Below are positions 11,785 through 23,944 of a stretch of 64,000 nucleotides of DNA, in pieces (the stretch's first letter is position 1; each line of letters opens with the position of its first letter). Made by a program: the position numbers and the translations under genes. Source of the stretch: Smallanthus sonchifolius (taxonomy: Eukaryota > Streptophyta > Magnoliopsida > Asterales > Asteraceae); the NCBI GenBank assembly GCA_023525975.1, contig CM042020.1:113693207-113757206 (forward strand). Reading direction: 5' to 3'. Below the pieces are notes generated by a model. It was not told the origin of the DNA. It saw nothing but the letters and a program-made list of their open reading frames with translations, and ran no database searches.

Positions 11785-11974
11785 ATATATATATATTGTA
11801 TTCATAACACTTTCTAGGAAAGATATCTTAAAAATATATATATATTTTCGGATATTCGGATATCCGAATATCCGAAATTTTTGAAAAATGCTATCCGAAT
11901 CCAAATTTCGGATATCCGAATTCGGATATTTCATATATTTCGGGTTCGGATACGGATACTTTTGAACGCCCCTA
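11301..11974. mobile_element. Non-autonomous hAT-like element
   Basis: The termini are TAGGGGTGTTCAAA on the left and its near-inverse TTTTGAACGCCCCTA on the right. The element is flanked by a perfect 8-bp duplication ATTACAAC (11293-11300 and 11975-11982), the hAT signature. Both subterminal regions are packed with CGGATATCCGAA-type palindromes, possibly transposase binding sites. The interior is AT-rich with a TA microsatellite and no transposase. Confidence 0.88.
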
Positions 11975-11982
11975 ATTACAAC

Positions 11983-13394
11983 CCATAACAATATCAAGGG
12001 TTTGTGTTTCTTGCAGAGGAGGAAGACAATTCAACTTTGTAAACAAACACACATAAACATAGCAAGATGTAGGCGGTGGTCGTAGATTCAAATTTCCCGA
12101 TGGTGCTTGTCGATTAGATGTATTTTAAATTAAAGTTAAATATATCTAGTGTCAATACACGTGATTTTTTTCTAACGGCAACACGTAGAATTTTTCTAAG
12201 ATAATTTTTTCTTTGGGCAAGGCTAGAACCCACAACTTCTTGGTTGTAAGACACACCTCTTACCACCAGGACCCAACCCCCACACCCCGTGATTCTTTTC
12301 ATTCCATCACATGTAATAGATTTACCGGTACAAACGGTTTTACACTGATTTAATGCGAATAAAAAGGTACGCTAAAAAATTCAACATACAAGTCTACATA
12401 TGGTGAGTCTTTTTTTGGAATTTTAATTGTATATATACATTGGTTGCCATTCTAAAACTTTCTGATATATACAAGAAAAGAGAAGTTATAGTTTCAGTAT
12501 GAAACTAAATACTTGTTAAATTCTGTGTACATTTTAAAATTTATTGTTACTGCATTAATAGATACACATAAATAAAAGGCTAGCTATGCCTAGGGGTTAA
12601 AGTAGAAACTTTAAGAATGATAAAGGGCGAGTTTGGTAACTGAGTGAATGAAGAAGGGCTAGACGTGAATCTCTCTTTTGTTTGACGCTTAGAGCATATG
12701 TCAGAACTCAGAACATACACATGCCCCTTTACTCTTTTTGTTGCAAATTATTTTCTCATAACGAGATACGTCCCTTTACTCTTCTCATTAGGCGGAGTGG
12801 CGTGGATAACCGGGGCGTGATCCAGGTGGCTTGTGAATGGACATGAAGCACCACCCCGGGGGCGTGAATGAGGAGGAAAGAAGCAGGATTCAAATCATGG
12901 GCGTTGAGGGCAAATGTGTGTTTGTATATGTACATGTGGATAGTGAAACAATTAAACACATAAGTGATTTGGGGTGTGATTGCCCTACTGACGTGGCGGT
13001 GCGTTTTTTCACTTTTTAGTGAAACCATTACACATAGCTTTAGAATTTTTTTTTCAGATACGTGACTCGGGTATTATTTTATTAGTCAAATAATGTAAAG
13101 AAACCATGAATTGTGAGTGTAAAAGTCACACACTCTAATCTGAGTCACGTATAATTTATTATAGTACACGAAAAACATTATTTTTATGGATAGCGTGTCT
13201 AGAAAACAAATACTCGAATCTAAATGATTTATAAATTGTTATGAGGAAATGAAAATTTTGGTTGTGTATATGCAAATATAAACATTTTTGGGTTACATCG
13301 TACAACATTTGTGTGAATAAACACCGTAAATAAACTTGTTTTCTTATCGTAAACTATACTGAGTCCCGGCGCATTTATGAACCGAACCGATAAC
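11983..13394. other. Intergenic, SINE-like fragment only
   Basis: Apart from the tRNA-like stretch at 12195-12305 I find no gene. The ORFs at 12756-13028 and 12837-13019 overlap on opposite strands and show no domain. Confidence 0.5.
12195..12305 (-). mobile_element. SINE-like tRNA-derived fragment
   Basis: The minus strand reads TGGTGGTAAGAGG and, about 30 bases on, GTGGGTTCTAGCC. This fits an A box and a B box of an RNA polymerase III promoter. No cloverleaf can be folded confidently, so it is a SINE remnant rather than a tRNA gene. Its ends are not defined. Confidence 0.4.
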
Positions 13395-14143
13395 CAGTGG
13401 CGGACCCATGGATTTTTTCATGGATCTCAGAAATTTTTTAGGTCGTTTGTCTATCACTAAATATTAAAAATTTCGGTCCGATTCTGGTCGGGTCGGGTCA
13501 CATAGTACATACATTTGTCATTAATTACAATTAGCAAATAAACAAAATTCAAAATTTAAAGGAAAATTAAAAAAAGATGCCTGAAATTGTGAGGATGTAG
13601 GGGCCGCAAGGCCGTAAACAATGAGTCGACTAGCAGGGTGAGAATCGTGAATTTGTGATTAGCAAAGAGCCTGAAATCGTGAGAAGGCAGGGCGAGAATC
13701 GTGATTAATCATTTTTCTGATTGCGTTAACTTCGAATAGGAGGCATGGCGAGAATCGTAATTAGCAAATTGTCGTTCTTGAGATTGCATGAAACGTGAAT
13801 ATGAAACGTCAAGACGTCGATGGATCAAGAATCAAGATTGCCGCTACTTAGATTTTTTTATTAGGTTAAATTGTTTAAAAGTTTAAATGGGTAATGAGTT
13901 AACTAAATATGAGCTTAATTGTCTAAATAAATAAAATGTGTGTTTAATTGTTTAAATGGCTAAGTTTTTAGTCCAAAGTCCAATTAAGTTATTAGTTCAA
14001 ATGAGGCCGGTGTTAAAAATTAAATTTTCTTGGGGTCGCTGTCAAAATTTATTAGGGTTCGGTTGAGATTATACCGTACATATAACAAAAAAAAATTTCA
14101 CGGGGGTCGGCTGATTCACCTACCAATAGGTAGGTCCCAATTA
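13395..14143. mobile_element. Probable non-autonomous hAT-like element
   Basis: The left end CAGTGGCGGACCCATGG is a common plant hAT terminus. An 8-bp duplication CCGATAAC flanks the stretch (13387-13394 and 14144-14151). The right terminus, about TAGGTCCCAATTA, is strongly diverged, so the inverted repeat is weak. A GAGAATCGTGA-like motif recurs three times inside. Confidence 0.5.
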
Positions 14144-14830
14144 CCGATAACTAACGGACAACATCGGTGATAGCACTAACGGAAAACATCAGTGCCATTA
14201 TCGGTATTATTGGAACTCACATTGCTATTTGTTTTTATTATTTTTCGATCGATGTAAAACACATGTCGTTTTTTAATTTTAGTATTTTATTTGTCTTTTT
14301 CTTTATAACTTTTTTTGACCGATTTTCATTTTTATGTTTTTTTGTTCTTGACGGTTTCAAACGGTTTATCTTTTCGTTTAACGACTCTTTTATTTGTTTT
14401 CGATTTTTTTTCAATTATACAACGTGACTTTTTCGTGATTTCCAAAAATATCGTCGCTATATGCTTTTTTTTCAATGTTTTTATGTTCGATACCGAACCG
14501 ACTTAACCCTTGCCCCGACACAACACACGGGTTAAGGCCCACTAGTTTCCAGTAAATTGTGTACTTTTTATAATTTTATTAAGAACCTTTTGAGGTAATA
14601 CAAATTTTGGAGTTCAAAACCCTTGCAAAAACAAGGGGGGAAGAGAGCACCAGAGCGGCACATGGGCGACGACATGAGAGCCTACGCAACTAATGGCACT
14701 CGTCCTTTTGAAGATTTTGTTAGAGCACCTCCAACGTATGAGTGGCCGTTTGGATTCCAAACACACCATTGGAGGTGGGCGTTTGGTGAGTGCTTGTTTG
14801 TTCATGTTTGGAATTCCAAATGCCTGCAAA
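14144..14830. other. Intergenic, nothing recognised
   Basis: T-rich low-complexity sequence without a supported gene. The ORFs at 14167-14506 (plus) are Phe-rich products of T-runs. Confidence 0.5.
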
Positions 14831-15242
14831 CTGTGGCGGAGCCACATTGGGGTGAACGGGTTCACCCGACACCAGTGAATTTCATGTCTCATATGTAACG
14901 TGTAGTAGGAAAATTTCGAGCGACACCATTGTTTTTTTACGATTGACACCATTGTTATATTTAAAAAGAGTTCTTTGCAAAAATTGCGATTGAAGACGTT
15001 ATGAATCGTTTTCAAGACATGAAAATATGTAGAGACCAACGATAAAATGCATTTTTTTTATATATTTCAAATGACTTTTATATTTTTATTATGTGTTTTT
15101 TTCAATGGCATTGTACTTAATATTGGTTTTTATTATGTGATTCGATCCGACCCAATCAGAAAATTTTGACTCCAGGTCATTATAAACCCTAGTATCGAAA
15201 AAAGATGACACCATAGGAAAAAAATTTATGGCTCCGCCACTG
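14831..15242. mobile_element. Non-autonomous hAT-like element
   Basis: The ends CTGTGGCGGAGCCA and TGGCTCCGCCACTG are inverted repeats. The 8-bp target duplication CCTGCAAA is perfect (14823-14830 and 15243-15250). The 412-bp interior has no transposase. The ORFs on both strands at 14614-15039 span the boundary and are not genes. Confidence 0.85.
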
Positions 15243-15250
15243 CCTGCAAA

Positions 15251-16169
15251 CGGGTTATGGTGGGCCACCTGCTCACACACACAACATATTTAATTATTTA
15301 TTTTTATAAAAAAAATGTTTGTAGGGATTTATACATAAAAAAGTGCTTAATAAGCTAACATGTTATGTATGTTAATGCTTCAATAATTTCAACAGTAACA
15401 ACATTTTTAACAAGATAATACCCGCACATTGAGTGAAAACCCACCAAAAACTATTACTTCCCGTTTCTTAAAAAGTTGTCAACCAGCTAGGAAAAACATA
15501 TAACAAAAGAAAGTTAATTATTATAATTTTTATTTTAGGAGAATAACAATTTTATAATTATTAAATGTTTTACGATAATAAATTTATGTTAAATGTTTTA
15601 TAAAAAGAACCGAGTCAAACAAAAGGGCCCATATCAAGGAAATAATGGTCAAAAGTGAGGTTAACATCTTTTCCCGAATATTGTCAAACTGTCGAATGGA
15701 TTCTCAAAGATCTTTTGTTATCCACGCGCAAACAAACTATATAAAAGGTGACTATGGTGAATATTATATTATTATTTAAATTTATTAAAATAAGAGAAAA
15801 TCCCGGAACACTGATTTTTTTTTTGTGTTGCATGTCTTTGTAGTAAGTTTCAGAAAAAAAGATCACGTTTATAGTTATTTCATACACGACCAAAAGAGCG
15901 TTGCGCGAATGCATGTTGCACAGAACATGTATTACGCATGCGTTTATGGGATCAAAGTCGGATACACGAGGAAACGAGAGACACATGACTTTAGGGTCAC
16001 GTATAATGTGACTATAAATGTGAGTTTTCTATGGTATGACTATATATATGTATCACACACAAAAAGTAACTACTTTTATAATTTTCTTTTAAAATATAAG
16101 TATTATACGTGTCCAAATGCTTAAGGGTTGACTATAGTGGGTGTTTATAAGTCGTTGAAACTCACGGAA
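15251..16169. other. Intergenic, nothing recognised
   Basis: AT-rich sequence. The overlapping opposite-strand ORFs at 15684-16124 have no domain and unlikely composition. Confidence 0.5.
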
Positions 16170-16703
16170 TGTTATCTGATGTCTCGCACAAAAGTTATAC
16201 TTTCGTGCTCATTTTGACTTTCGCATGAACGTTTAGCTTTAGACTTTCTTTTTGTTTCTTCATTTTGTATATAGACAGATTTATATCATTATTTCAAGTT
16301 ATCAATAAGAATCACAAAATTCACCCAATATTCTCTCGTTTTTCATGAACGCAACAAACATATTGAATTGGACTGTCATTTTTTGCACGAGAAGCTTCAA
16401 GATGGTCTGATTCTGCTATCTGCTATTCGTACTTCAGATCAACTTGCAGATTTATTTACTAAGAGTCTGGTTGGTTATCCATATGTGGATTTGATTTCCA
16501 AGTTGGGGTTATATACACATCAAACTTGAGGGGGCGTGTTATTTGATGTTTCGCACGAAGATTCAACTTTTGTGCCCATCTTTGACTTTTGCACGAATGT
16601 TTAGCTTAGACTTTCTTCGTGTTTCTTGGTTTTGTATATGAACATATTATTATTTCAAGTTATAGAATCGGAAAACTCCCCCAATATTCTCTCTCATTTT
16701 ACA
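16170..16703 (+). mobile_element. Internally deleted Ty1/copia LTR element
   Basis: Two short LTRs (16170-16345 and 16537-16703, starting TGTTATCTGATG and TGTTATTTGATG, ending CA) flank only 191 bp. The interior holds the end of a copia RNase H ORF and the polypurine tract TTGAGGGGGCG directly before the 3' LTR. The flanks CGGAA and CTGAA agree at four of five bases, consistent with an old target duplication. No primer site remains after the first LTR, so most of the internal region was deleted. Confidence 0.8.
16347..16529 (+). pseudogene. Copia RNase H C-terminal remnant
   Basis: The open frame reads KHIELDCHFLHEKLQDG and then TSDQLADLFTKSLVG. This is the well-known end of the Ty1/copia polyprotein. 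It closes with TGA immediately before the polypurine tract. The frame has no start codon, and everything upstream (gag, integrase, RT) is missing. Confidence 0.82.
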
Positions 16704-17168
16704 CTGAACCATCCAAATCGAAGTAGTGTGATTTTCGCGGTATAACAATCCGGTCTAATTCAAAACTTGTAACCAACAATTTTATCTTTAGAATGTATTC
16801 ATATGTGTGTATTAAAATTTTCAATACAACCACATCATTTTGAAAATAAAAAAAAACGGTCCAAATCGCGGAACCCTTAAACTGCTGAACCGGTAAGTCC
16901 GACATGTTTGACTGACCCGCCTAACCCAAATGGTTTGGTTTGTCGTTCTCTGAAACCGTAGTTAACAGTCCGACCCAATATTTTCGTCAAAACCAGCCGA
17001 GGTGAACCTAACCATGTGCATCTCTTGGAAATTACTTTGACTATCTTAAGTATGGCTATCGGAAGTAGATTGACCACTTTGACGCTGACCACTCTGCCAT
17101 GATCCTCTTGGAATCCAGTGATGGTTGTTGGGCTCAAGCTCTTGATCATTTTTCATGGAGGTAAGCTT

Positions 17169-17224
<56 letters not shown>

Positions 17225-18617
17225 AGCAAATCCCAAATCTTGTGTTAGAAGCCACACCATCAACATCAACATAATTACTATTTGCATCCTCATCAACTTC
17301 TTCATTATCATCTCTCTCTCTCTTTCTACAATTGATTATGGTATTTTGTAAAGATTAGCTTTAACTGCTTCTTATATACAACAGGGAGATCATTAGAAAG
17401 ATCTGGACTTTTTGAGCTTTCCACGAAAGTGGGAGGTGATGGTTGTTAATGTAGGCCAAAGCCTTTTACAGAGCCTAAGTTTCCAGTGCAGATATCTTGT
17501 GCAATAATGACTTGTACCTTGTGTATTATATGGTGTATGATGGTTGTGGTTTTATAAGTTTACATCTGGAAAGAAGGCTACACCTGTAAATGTAATGGTT
17601 TCCTTTTAAGATATTTATAACTTGTCGTCTTGAAGATGTGCCACGTGATGCAAAGAATCCATCTTTATATCAAACGTGATCATTTTCAATCTAATATCAA
17701 TCATTATAGGAAAACAATGTGCTAAATCTTCATACTAGACACGTGGCATCCCTAGTGAGGTTGAGAGTAGTGGGTAACAAACGCTATTATAGAAAAAAAA
17801 AAATCAACGTATCCAACCCAACCGTTTCAATTCATAGGTAACCCACAATACCTGAGGATCCTTCTATGCCAAACATGCCTATTCAAACTTCACTAAGTGA
17901 CTTCCGAGTGCCCTTATGGAGAGGTAATTCGGGCAGGTACTCACGTAGAGTGTTTTGACCGTGAGAGTGGTAACTCAGGCACTGTGGAGGCGTTCTTGAG
18001 AGCATCCATTTGAGATACTCTTAGAATTGAACATTTACTGAAACATCTCGAATAGTTTGTGGGAAAATTTTCTTACAATCATTTGTTTATTATACAAACT
18101 AACATGAATAAAATTTTATGTTCATTTATCTAAATGAACAAACACGAGTAAATATATAAAAATTGAATTATATATATATACACGTATAATCAATCTTTTT
18201 AAATAATATATTTATATTTAAACAATCGTACGTGAACAGATATATAAAAATGAATATTATATATATGTTAATTTAAATATTCTTCATGATAAACTATTTT
18301 TAAATATTCATATTTTCTAGTATATGTTCATTCGTGTTTATTCGTTTACCTCTTAAAAGAACGAACACGAACATATTATTGTAATGAAAAAATAAAAATC
18401 AGTTCTTTTAAACGACGTTCTGTTGCAAGCTTAAACACACACACACTTAGTTTCAATTTTCACATTAAGAAACATGACTGAAATGATGGTTTATTTTAAA
18501 ATTTTCATTAAAACTTGAAGAACTTTTACATCGAAATAGAAGGCAAACGGCCAATAAACTGCGCCGCTAGCTCTTTTTGGATAGCAAAACTAAGTCTTTT
18601 AAAAACAACCGTTCTCA
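16704..18617. other. Intergenic with microsatellite and a possible gene-end remnant
   Basis: 17171-17224 is a (CAT)n run. In the plus direction, 17090-17160 followed by a putative intron (GTAAGC at 17160, CAG near 17385) would join to a short tail, RSLERSGLFELSTKVGGDGC, ending in TAA. The tail looks coding, but I cannot place it in a family. The rest is AT-rich and empty. Confidence 0.3.
17171..17224. repeat. (CAT)n microsatellite
   Basis: About 17 to 18 uninterrupted trinucleotide copies. The poly-Asp, poly-His and poly-Ile ORFs across it are artefacts of the repeat. Confidence 0.97.
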
Positions 18618-21600
18618 TCAACTAGACAACAAGCTCTGAAGGTAGAACTCAACATTATCAAGCCCACACAGTGTTTTCACCACTGGCATTGTAGCAGGAA
18701 CATCTAACTGGAAAAACGAATCAGAACCGTTTAACCCCTTCCAAGAATACAGTTGGTTTCTTGCTTCTTTAATGGCAGCTCTAGTTGCACAATGAACAGA
18801 AGCTGCAAGAAGTAATGGTGGCTCACCAGAAGCTGCATGTCACAAAAAAAACATTCAATTATGGAACTTTATCCATCGGTTTAGGAGTTAAACCTTTGAT
18901 ACCAAACACTTTAAACCCGAATAAAAAGAAGATTACATACCTTTTGAAGAAAGAACACGGTTTTTATGATGTCCACTGTTGAGTATCTGCACATTTGGCT
19001 GCTTGGGTATGGTGTCAATTGTAGGTATCTTGTATGTCCATGTGCCATCCGCAACCACTAAACCATCCGAGTTTGTAAGATATTCTTCAAGCATGAAAAA
19101 CCCGATTCCTTGCACAAAAGCCCCTTCAATCTGTAAAAAATGACATGTAAATAATCATTTGTAGCAACATGAATTATTAATTATTATGAACACAAACCTG
19201 TCCCAAATCCACAGCAGGATTCAAGCTCTGTCCACAATCATACATGATATCTGTTTGCAAGATTTTGGTTTCTCCGGTCAAAAGATTAACTTCCACCTGT
19301 TTTTTTCCACATAATTAGCATCACATATAAACAATGATTATATTAATCTTGGAGCTCAATTACCTCACTAACTGCAGCACCGTAGTTAATATATCTCATA
19401 GATGTAAACTCAGGTACAAAAAACGAACTTGCTGATAAATTTATCGATTGCATATGTGCCTGCATAATAAGTAACTCCCAACTAACCGAACCCATTTGTT
19501 CTTATACTTTTTCTTTCAATGACACAAGTCTTTCAACCAACACATTGCAGCAAAGTCTAACCGCTTCACAGCTTGCCTCAGAAGTTGTACTTCCAGCAGT
19601 AAACCCGCCTTGAACCATACTCAAAGTGTCTGCTTGTATGACCCGAACCTTCTCCAACCATCACACTGAACCGCACTTAGACAATATGCAGTCATTTGTT
19701 TAACCTTGGTCCAGAGCCCCTGACCCAACTCAATGCCACCAACTTCAACCACAACCGAACCATCCTGCAATATACACTTTGCCAGGTGTCGGTTTCAATG
19801 ACACCTCCTGCAGAATGGGAATTCGAGAAATACCCTTCTTTCGCCATATATTGTTTTTATTAAATTCGTTGACCGTTTCAACTCTATGGTCAAAGTTTGA
19901 AGATTTCATTAACTTATCCCATATAGTTGGTAAAGTATACTCTAAAGGCTCACCAGCACTATTACCATAGAACAACTTTAGGCTATCAAAGTTATGAAAG
20001 TTCATCTCCCTAACAAAACCGACATCTAAAGAAAGATAAGTTGCAATATGTTCTATAACCACTTCGGCTATAAACGATCCTTGCACTTCTCCTGGGGCCC
20101 GCATTGCAGATTTACTAGAATGGTTTGTTTTGCATAGTTTAAAGTCAAATGAAAAGGCACCAAAATTGTATTTCTTGAATGAACCAATCATATTCCATGG
20201 TATTATAGGGCTAACATCTGGTGACATCCCAGCATTGATTAAAATATCAAGATGTAGGGCTGTGATTTTCCCATTAGATTTGAACCCAACTGTGTAATTT
20301 ATCTTCATGGGATGTCTTCCTCCGGCCATTATCATGTCGGTCTTTCGGTTCACATATGTTCTTACCGGGCGGCGAAGTTTGTATGCTGCAAGTGCACATG
20401 CTGTTGCAACCTATAGTATCAATATTAGTAACAAAATACAAATTTATAACGAAAAATTGATAATTTAATAACTGATACTCACGGGCATAGCTTTAATAGA
20501 CTTTCCACCAAAACCGCCACCAACCCGTCTTGTAATCACACGAACATTATGTTCGGGAATATTAAGACACCGAGAAATGACAACATGTGCAAATTCAGGG
20601 ACCTGACTGGAACTATAAACCACCATGCAGTTATCTTCATCTGGGACAGCTAATGCTGTCTGTGTTTCCATATAGAAATAGTACTGTGATGGAAGTTTGA
20701 TCTGGATAGCAAGTTGAAATTAACAAATGAAAAATTAAAAAGAACAAAAAAAAACTTTTGGTTAAAGTACCTCTTCACAGTGAATTTGGTGATCAGATTC
20801 AGCCATTCCCTTTGAGAAGTCACCAACTTGTGACGGATATAAGAACGATGGGACTTCAAAAAAGCTCGATTTCTCAACTGCTTGTTCAACGGTTAATATA
20901 GGTGGTTCTAAGTCTTCAATATAATAATCAACCATGGCTGTATCAGCTGCCATGTCAGCATTCTTCTGTGTCTCTGCAACCTTAAAAACTTTGTTTCTTT
21001 AAATTTTTGCGCATTCAAAATGACTTTCATCAAGAAAATAAAGATGAAATCTTTGAGAGAATTAAAATACCACGAATGCTATACGCTGGCCAGCACACTG
21101 AGTAAGTTCATTAGAAAACAATGGTTCTTGACCAAAACGATTTATAGCTCCTACATTTTCACCTCCTTTTGGAATATCATGAAATGTAACAACAGAATTT
21201 ACATCTTTTTCAGATTTCAATTTAATGTTTTTTACACGTGCCAATGGTTTGATGCTGTAAATGAATGCTCCACGAAGGCAGTTCAACGGTGAAGGAATGT
21301 CATCTACAAATACCGCTTCACCTGTATGATTAAAGCCACAAATAAATTGAGGCAAAAACAACCCAAATCCAATTTGACCCGTTACTCAACCCACACGACC
21401 CGCTCATTTTTCACTTCTAGACCTTTAAAGTAAAAATAAATTGGTGATAATAGTAATACAAACCGGAAGCTTGGATTGCAGCACCGGATTTTATGATTGG
21501 TTGACCAACAGGATAATGTTCATGGCTTGATTCTATCACTTGCTTTGCAGATGACAACAATGCTGTTCTTTCACAATCATCAATTGTCAATCCTGAACCA

Positions 21601-23944
21601 ATTCCAGGATTGTTACAGGTGGATTTATGAATGAAATCATCAGCATCAACTATTGGCAACAGAAAGTCAAACAGAAAACTAACAGCCAAGCTTGACCGGT
21701 AAGCAGGATGTGATGTACCATTTTCAGGAGAGATAGCAACCCTTAATAATTTAACAGCTTCATATATCAAATCAACACTTAACTTTTTTCCAACAAGATA
21801 ATTTTCAACTGTGCCTGCTCGTATTGCATGTTTAGCCCCAAAAGAACCAAAAGCTAGCTGAATGCAGTTAATTACAACACCATTATCAACGTGACAAATT
21901 TCAGCCAACAACGCAGCATTTAAATAAGCTAATGCATTCCCAAGAGGACGTGGAGAAGCACGATAAGTTTCAAATAAAAGTTTAGTTTTAATATTTTCTG
22001 AGCAGTCATTTTTGGTTGGTTTCAAGCATGGAATGAAAACACTCAAAAGCACATTTCTTGAATTTAAAGCAGGTTTTTCAAGAAACCCCTCCAGTGTAAG
22101 AATTTCCTTGTTTACCCCTGTCAAGATAGTAACTTTTGATTTCACTGCAAGAAGTACAGTGGCGATATCGGAAGGAAAGTTCTTTCTTTGTGCCATTACC
22201 AAATTTCCACCTATACTTGCTACATTTCTGATGGCTTCAGAAGCAATTTTCTCTAAATGGGAAGCAATTTTCTTGAACACAATATCGCCTTCTGAGATTA
22301 AATCATCGTTTCTTTCTTCTTTTAAAGCCAGGATTAACTTAGAGATTGAAACTGTTGCTCCAATTTCAATCTGTGAGCCAGCTTTCTTAATTGTAGAAAG
22401 CTCGGGGATAAACCTAAGATCAATGTACTTGTTGTAGTACTCGGTTTCCTTATAATAACGGGTTCCTGTGTTACCAGCAACCAGCTTTACCATCATACCA
22501 TTTTCAGCTGAGATGGATTCCAACAAGCTCCCAAGTTCCTCTACAGAAAGTGGACTATACCAACATTTATTCTGATAATTCAGAACCGTTGTGGATTCGC
22601 GTTCATTTCTCAAAAACTCAGGATAAGTACTTATTTGTTTTGAATCATAGAAAGGTAGTTTATGAAGTTTGGTTTCCTTGTTCCAGAATGAATTAATCCC
22701 CAAATCTTCCATATCAACATCAGCTGCAAAACTCTTGAACACATCAGCAATAGGTCGATAACCAGTGCATCGACATAGATTACCAGAAATGGACTTTTCA
22801 GCTTCTAAAACAGTGAGTTTGGATGAACCAAAAGCGGGTTCGGTTCGATGGGTTTTGTCTGAATTAACAAGTGCTGAAAAGAGTGAAACACACATTCCTG
22901 GAGTACAAAAGCCACATTGAGATGCATGAAAACCAGCAAAACGTTGGTGAATCGAATGAAATCCATCTTTCATGTTCCCAAGGCCTTCGGTTGTAGTGAT
23001 CGAACAACCGTTTACACTGCAAAGAAGTGTAAGACATTAACTCACCTTATAATCTTCAACTTGTTTGAGCTTGGTATCAAACTTGGACAGTAGAACATTA
23101 CATGCACCACAACCACCTACAATTGTGAAACTCATGATATGCAAAAGGTTCAAACTGACAAATACGTAAAACGAAAAACTCAAAATGAACACCTGGTGAT
23201 GTCATCAAAACACAAGGTCATGTCGTCATACTCAGGGGCGGAACCAAGGGATCCATTGACCCTCTTGTCACTAGAATTTATCCATTTTTATATATTAATT
23301 GAGTTTTTTATAGGAAAACATGAGTTGGACCCTTCAGTTCTAGTCGACAGATTCGACTAAAAATTCCTGGTTCCGCCATTGGTCATACGAGCTGTATAGT
23401 TGGCTTAAAAAGGTAATACGGCCCGTATTGCATCTGTTAGTGGTGTATGTCGTCACATCAGTCGGTTCTGTGTCAGTCAAAAAAGCTACGGCACGTATAG
23501 CTTTCTACCATATGGCCCGTTTGAGGGAAAAACACACATCATACGCCAGTATAAGAAAAAAAATCACAAGCAATACGCCCCGTATTGAGTCTGGTGTCTG
23601 AATAAAATGGGGCTGGTGTTCGTATAAGATAAGCCTTATTATATTTATATCGCTAAACGCTGAATTGTCATTTCTACATCCATATTCAGGCACAAGACAT
23701 TTAAACTCAAAAGTGGTGTTTCACTTGGACATTTTATCAAACGGGTTGTGATCAATCAACAAACTAATAAAAAAAAGTGTGAAAACCGAACCGAACCAAA
23801 TCAAATCAAACCTTCACCGCAACTGAGTTTAACACTCTTAAAACGAGTATGAGAACGCAAGAACTGAAGTAGTGTGGTTGAAGGGTCGACGCTAGAGAGT
23901 TCAATGCGGTCTCCATTGACAGCAAACACCAGAGTATCTTCCAT
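18618..23944 (-). pseudogene. Plant aldehyde oxidase (AAO-type molybdo-flavoenzyme), inactivated
   Basis: Exons by GT-AG fit and homology: 23944-23812, 23116-21464, 21321-21071, 20980-20771, 20701-20483, 20410-19364, 19296-19198, 19130-18941, 18832-18618. The family oxidises aldehydes, such as abscisic or indole-3-acetaldehyde, in the cytosol using 2Fe-2S, FAD and molybdenum cofactor. Visible are CGEGGCGAC for the first iron-sulfur cluster, CGFCTPGM and CRCTGYRPI for the second, an FAD domain, then GGGFGGK, MRAPGEVQGSF and the catalytic-Glu motif ASGEPPLLLA. The motif DMEDLGINSFW favours aldehyde oxidase over xanthine dehydrogenase. Lesions are TAA at 23039-23037 (in the VS-CLTLLCSVNGC stretch), a frameshift near 19767 after KVYI, a second indel near 19657 restoring the frame, and TAA at 19504-19502. 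The exons otherwise retain good coding sequence, so inactivation looks recent. Sequence error is less likely with several independent lesions. Confidence 0.88.
23233..23381. mobile_element. hAT-like MITE in intron 1 of the aldehyde oxidase locus
   Basis: A 149-bp element with ends CAGGGGCGGAACCA and TGGTTCCGCCATTG. The 8-bp flanks GTCATACT and GTCATACG differ at one base. There is no coding capacity. Confidence 0.82.

Noticed and set aside
15684..16124. Overlapping 99-100 aa ORFs on opposite strands
   Set aside because: They lie in AT-rich intergenic sequence without motifs or splice signals.
17046..17351. Poly-Asp and poly-Ile ORFs around the CAT repeat
   Set aside because: The homopolymer runs are translations of the microsatellite on each strand.
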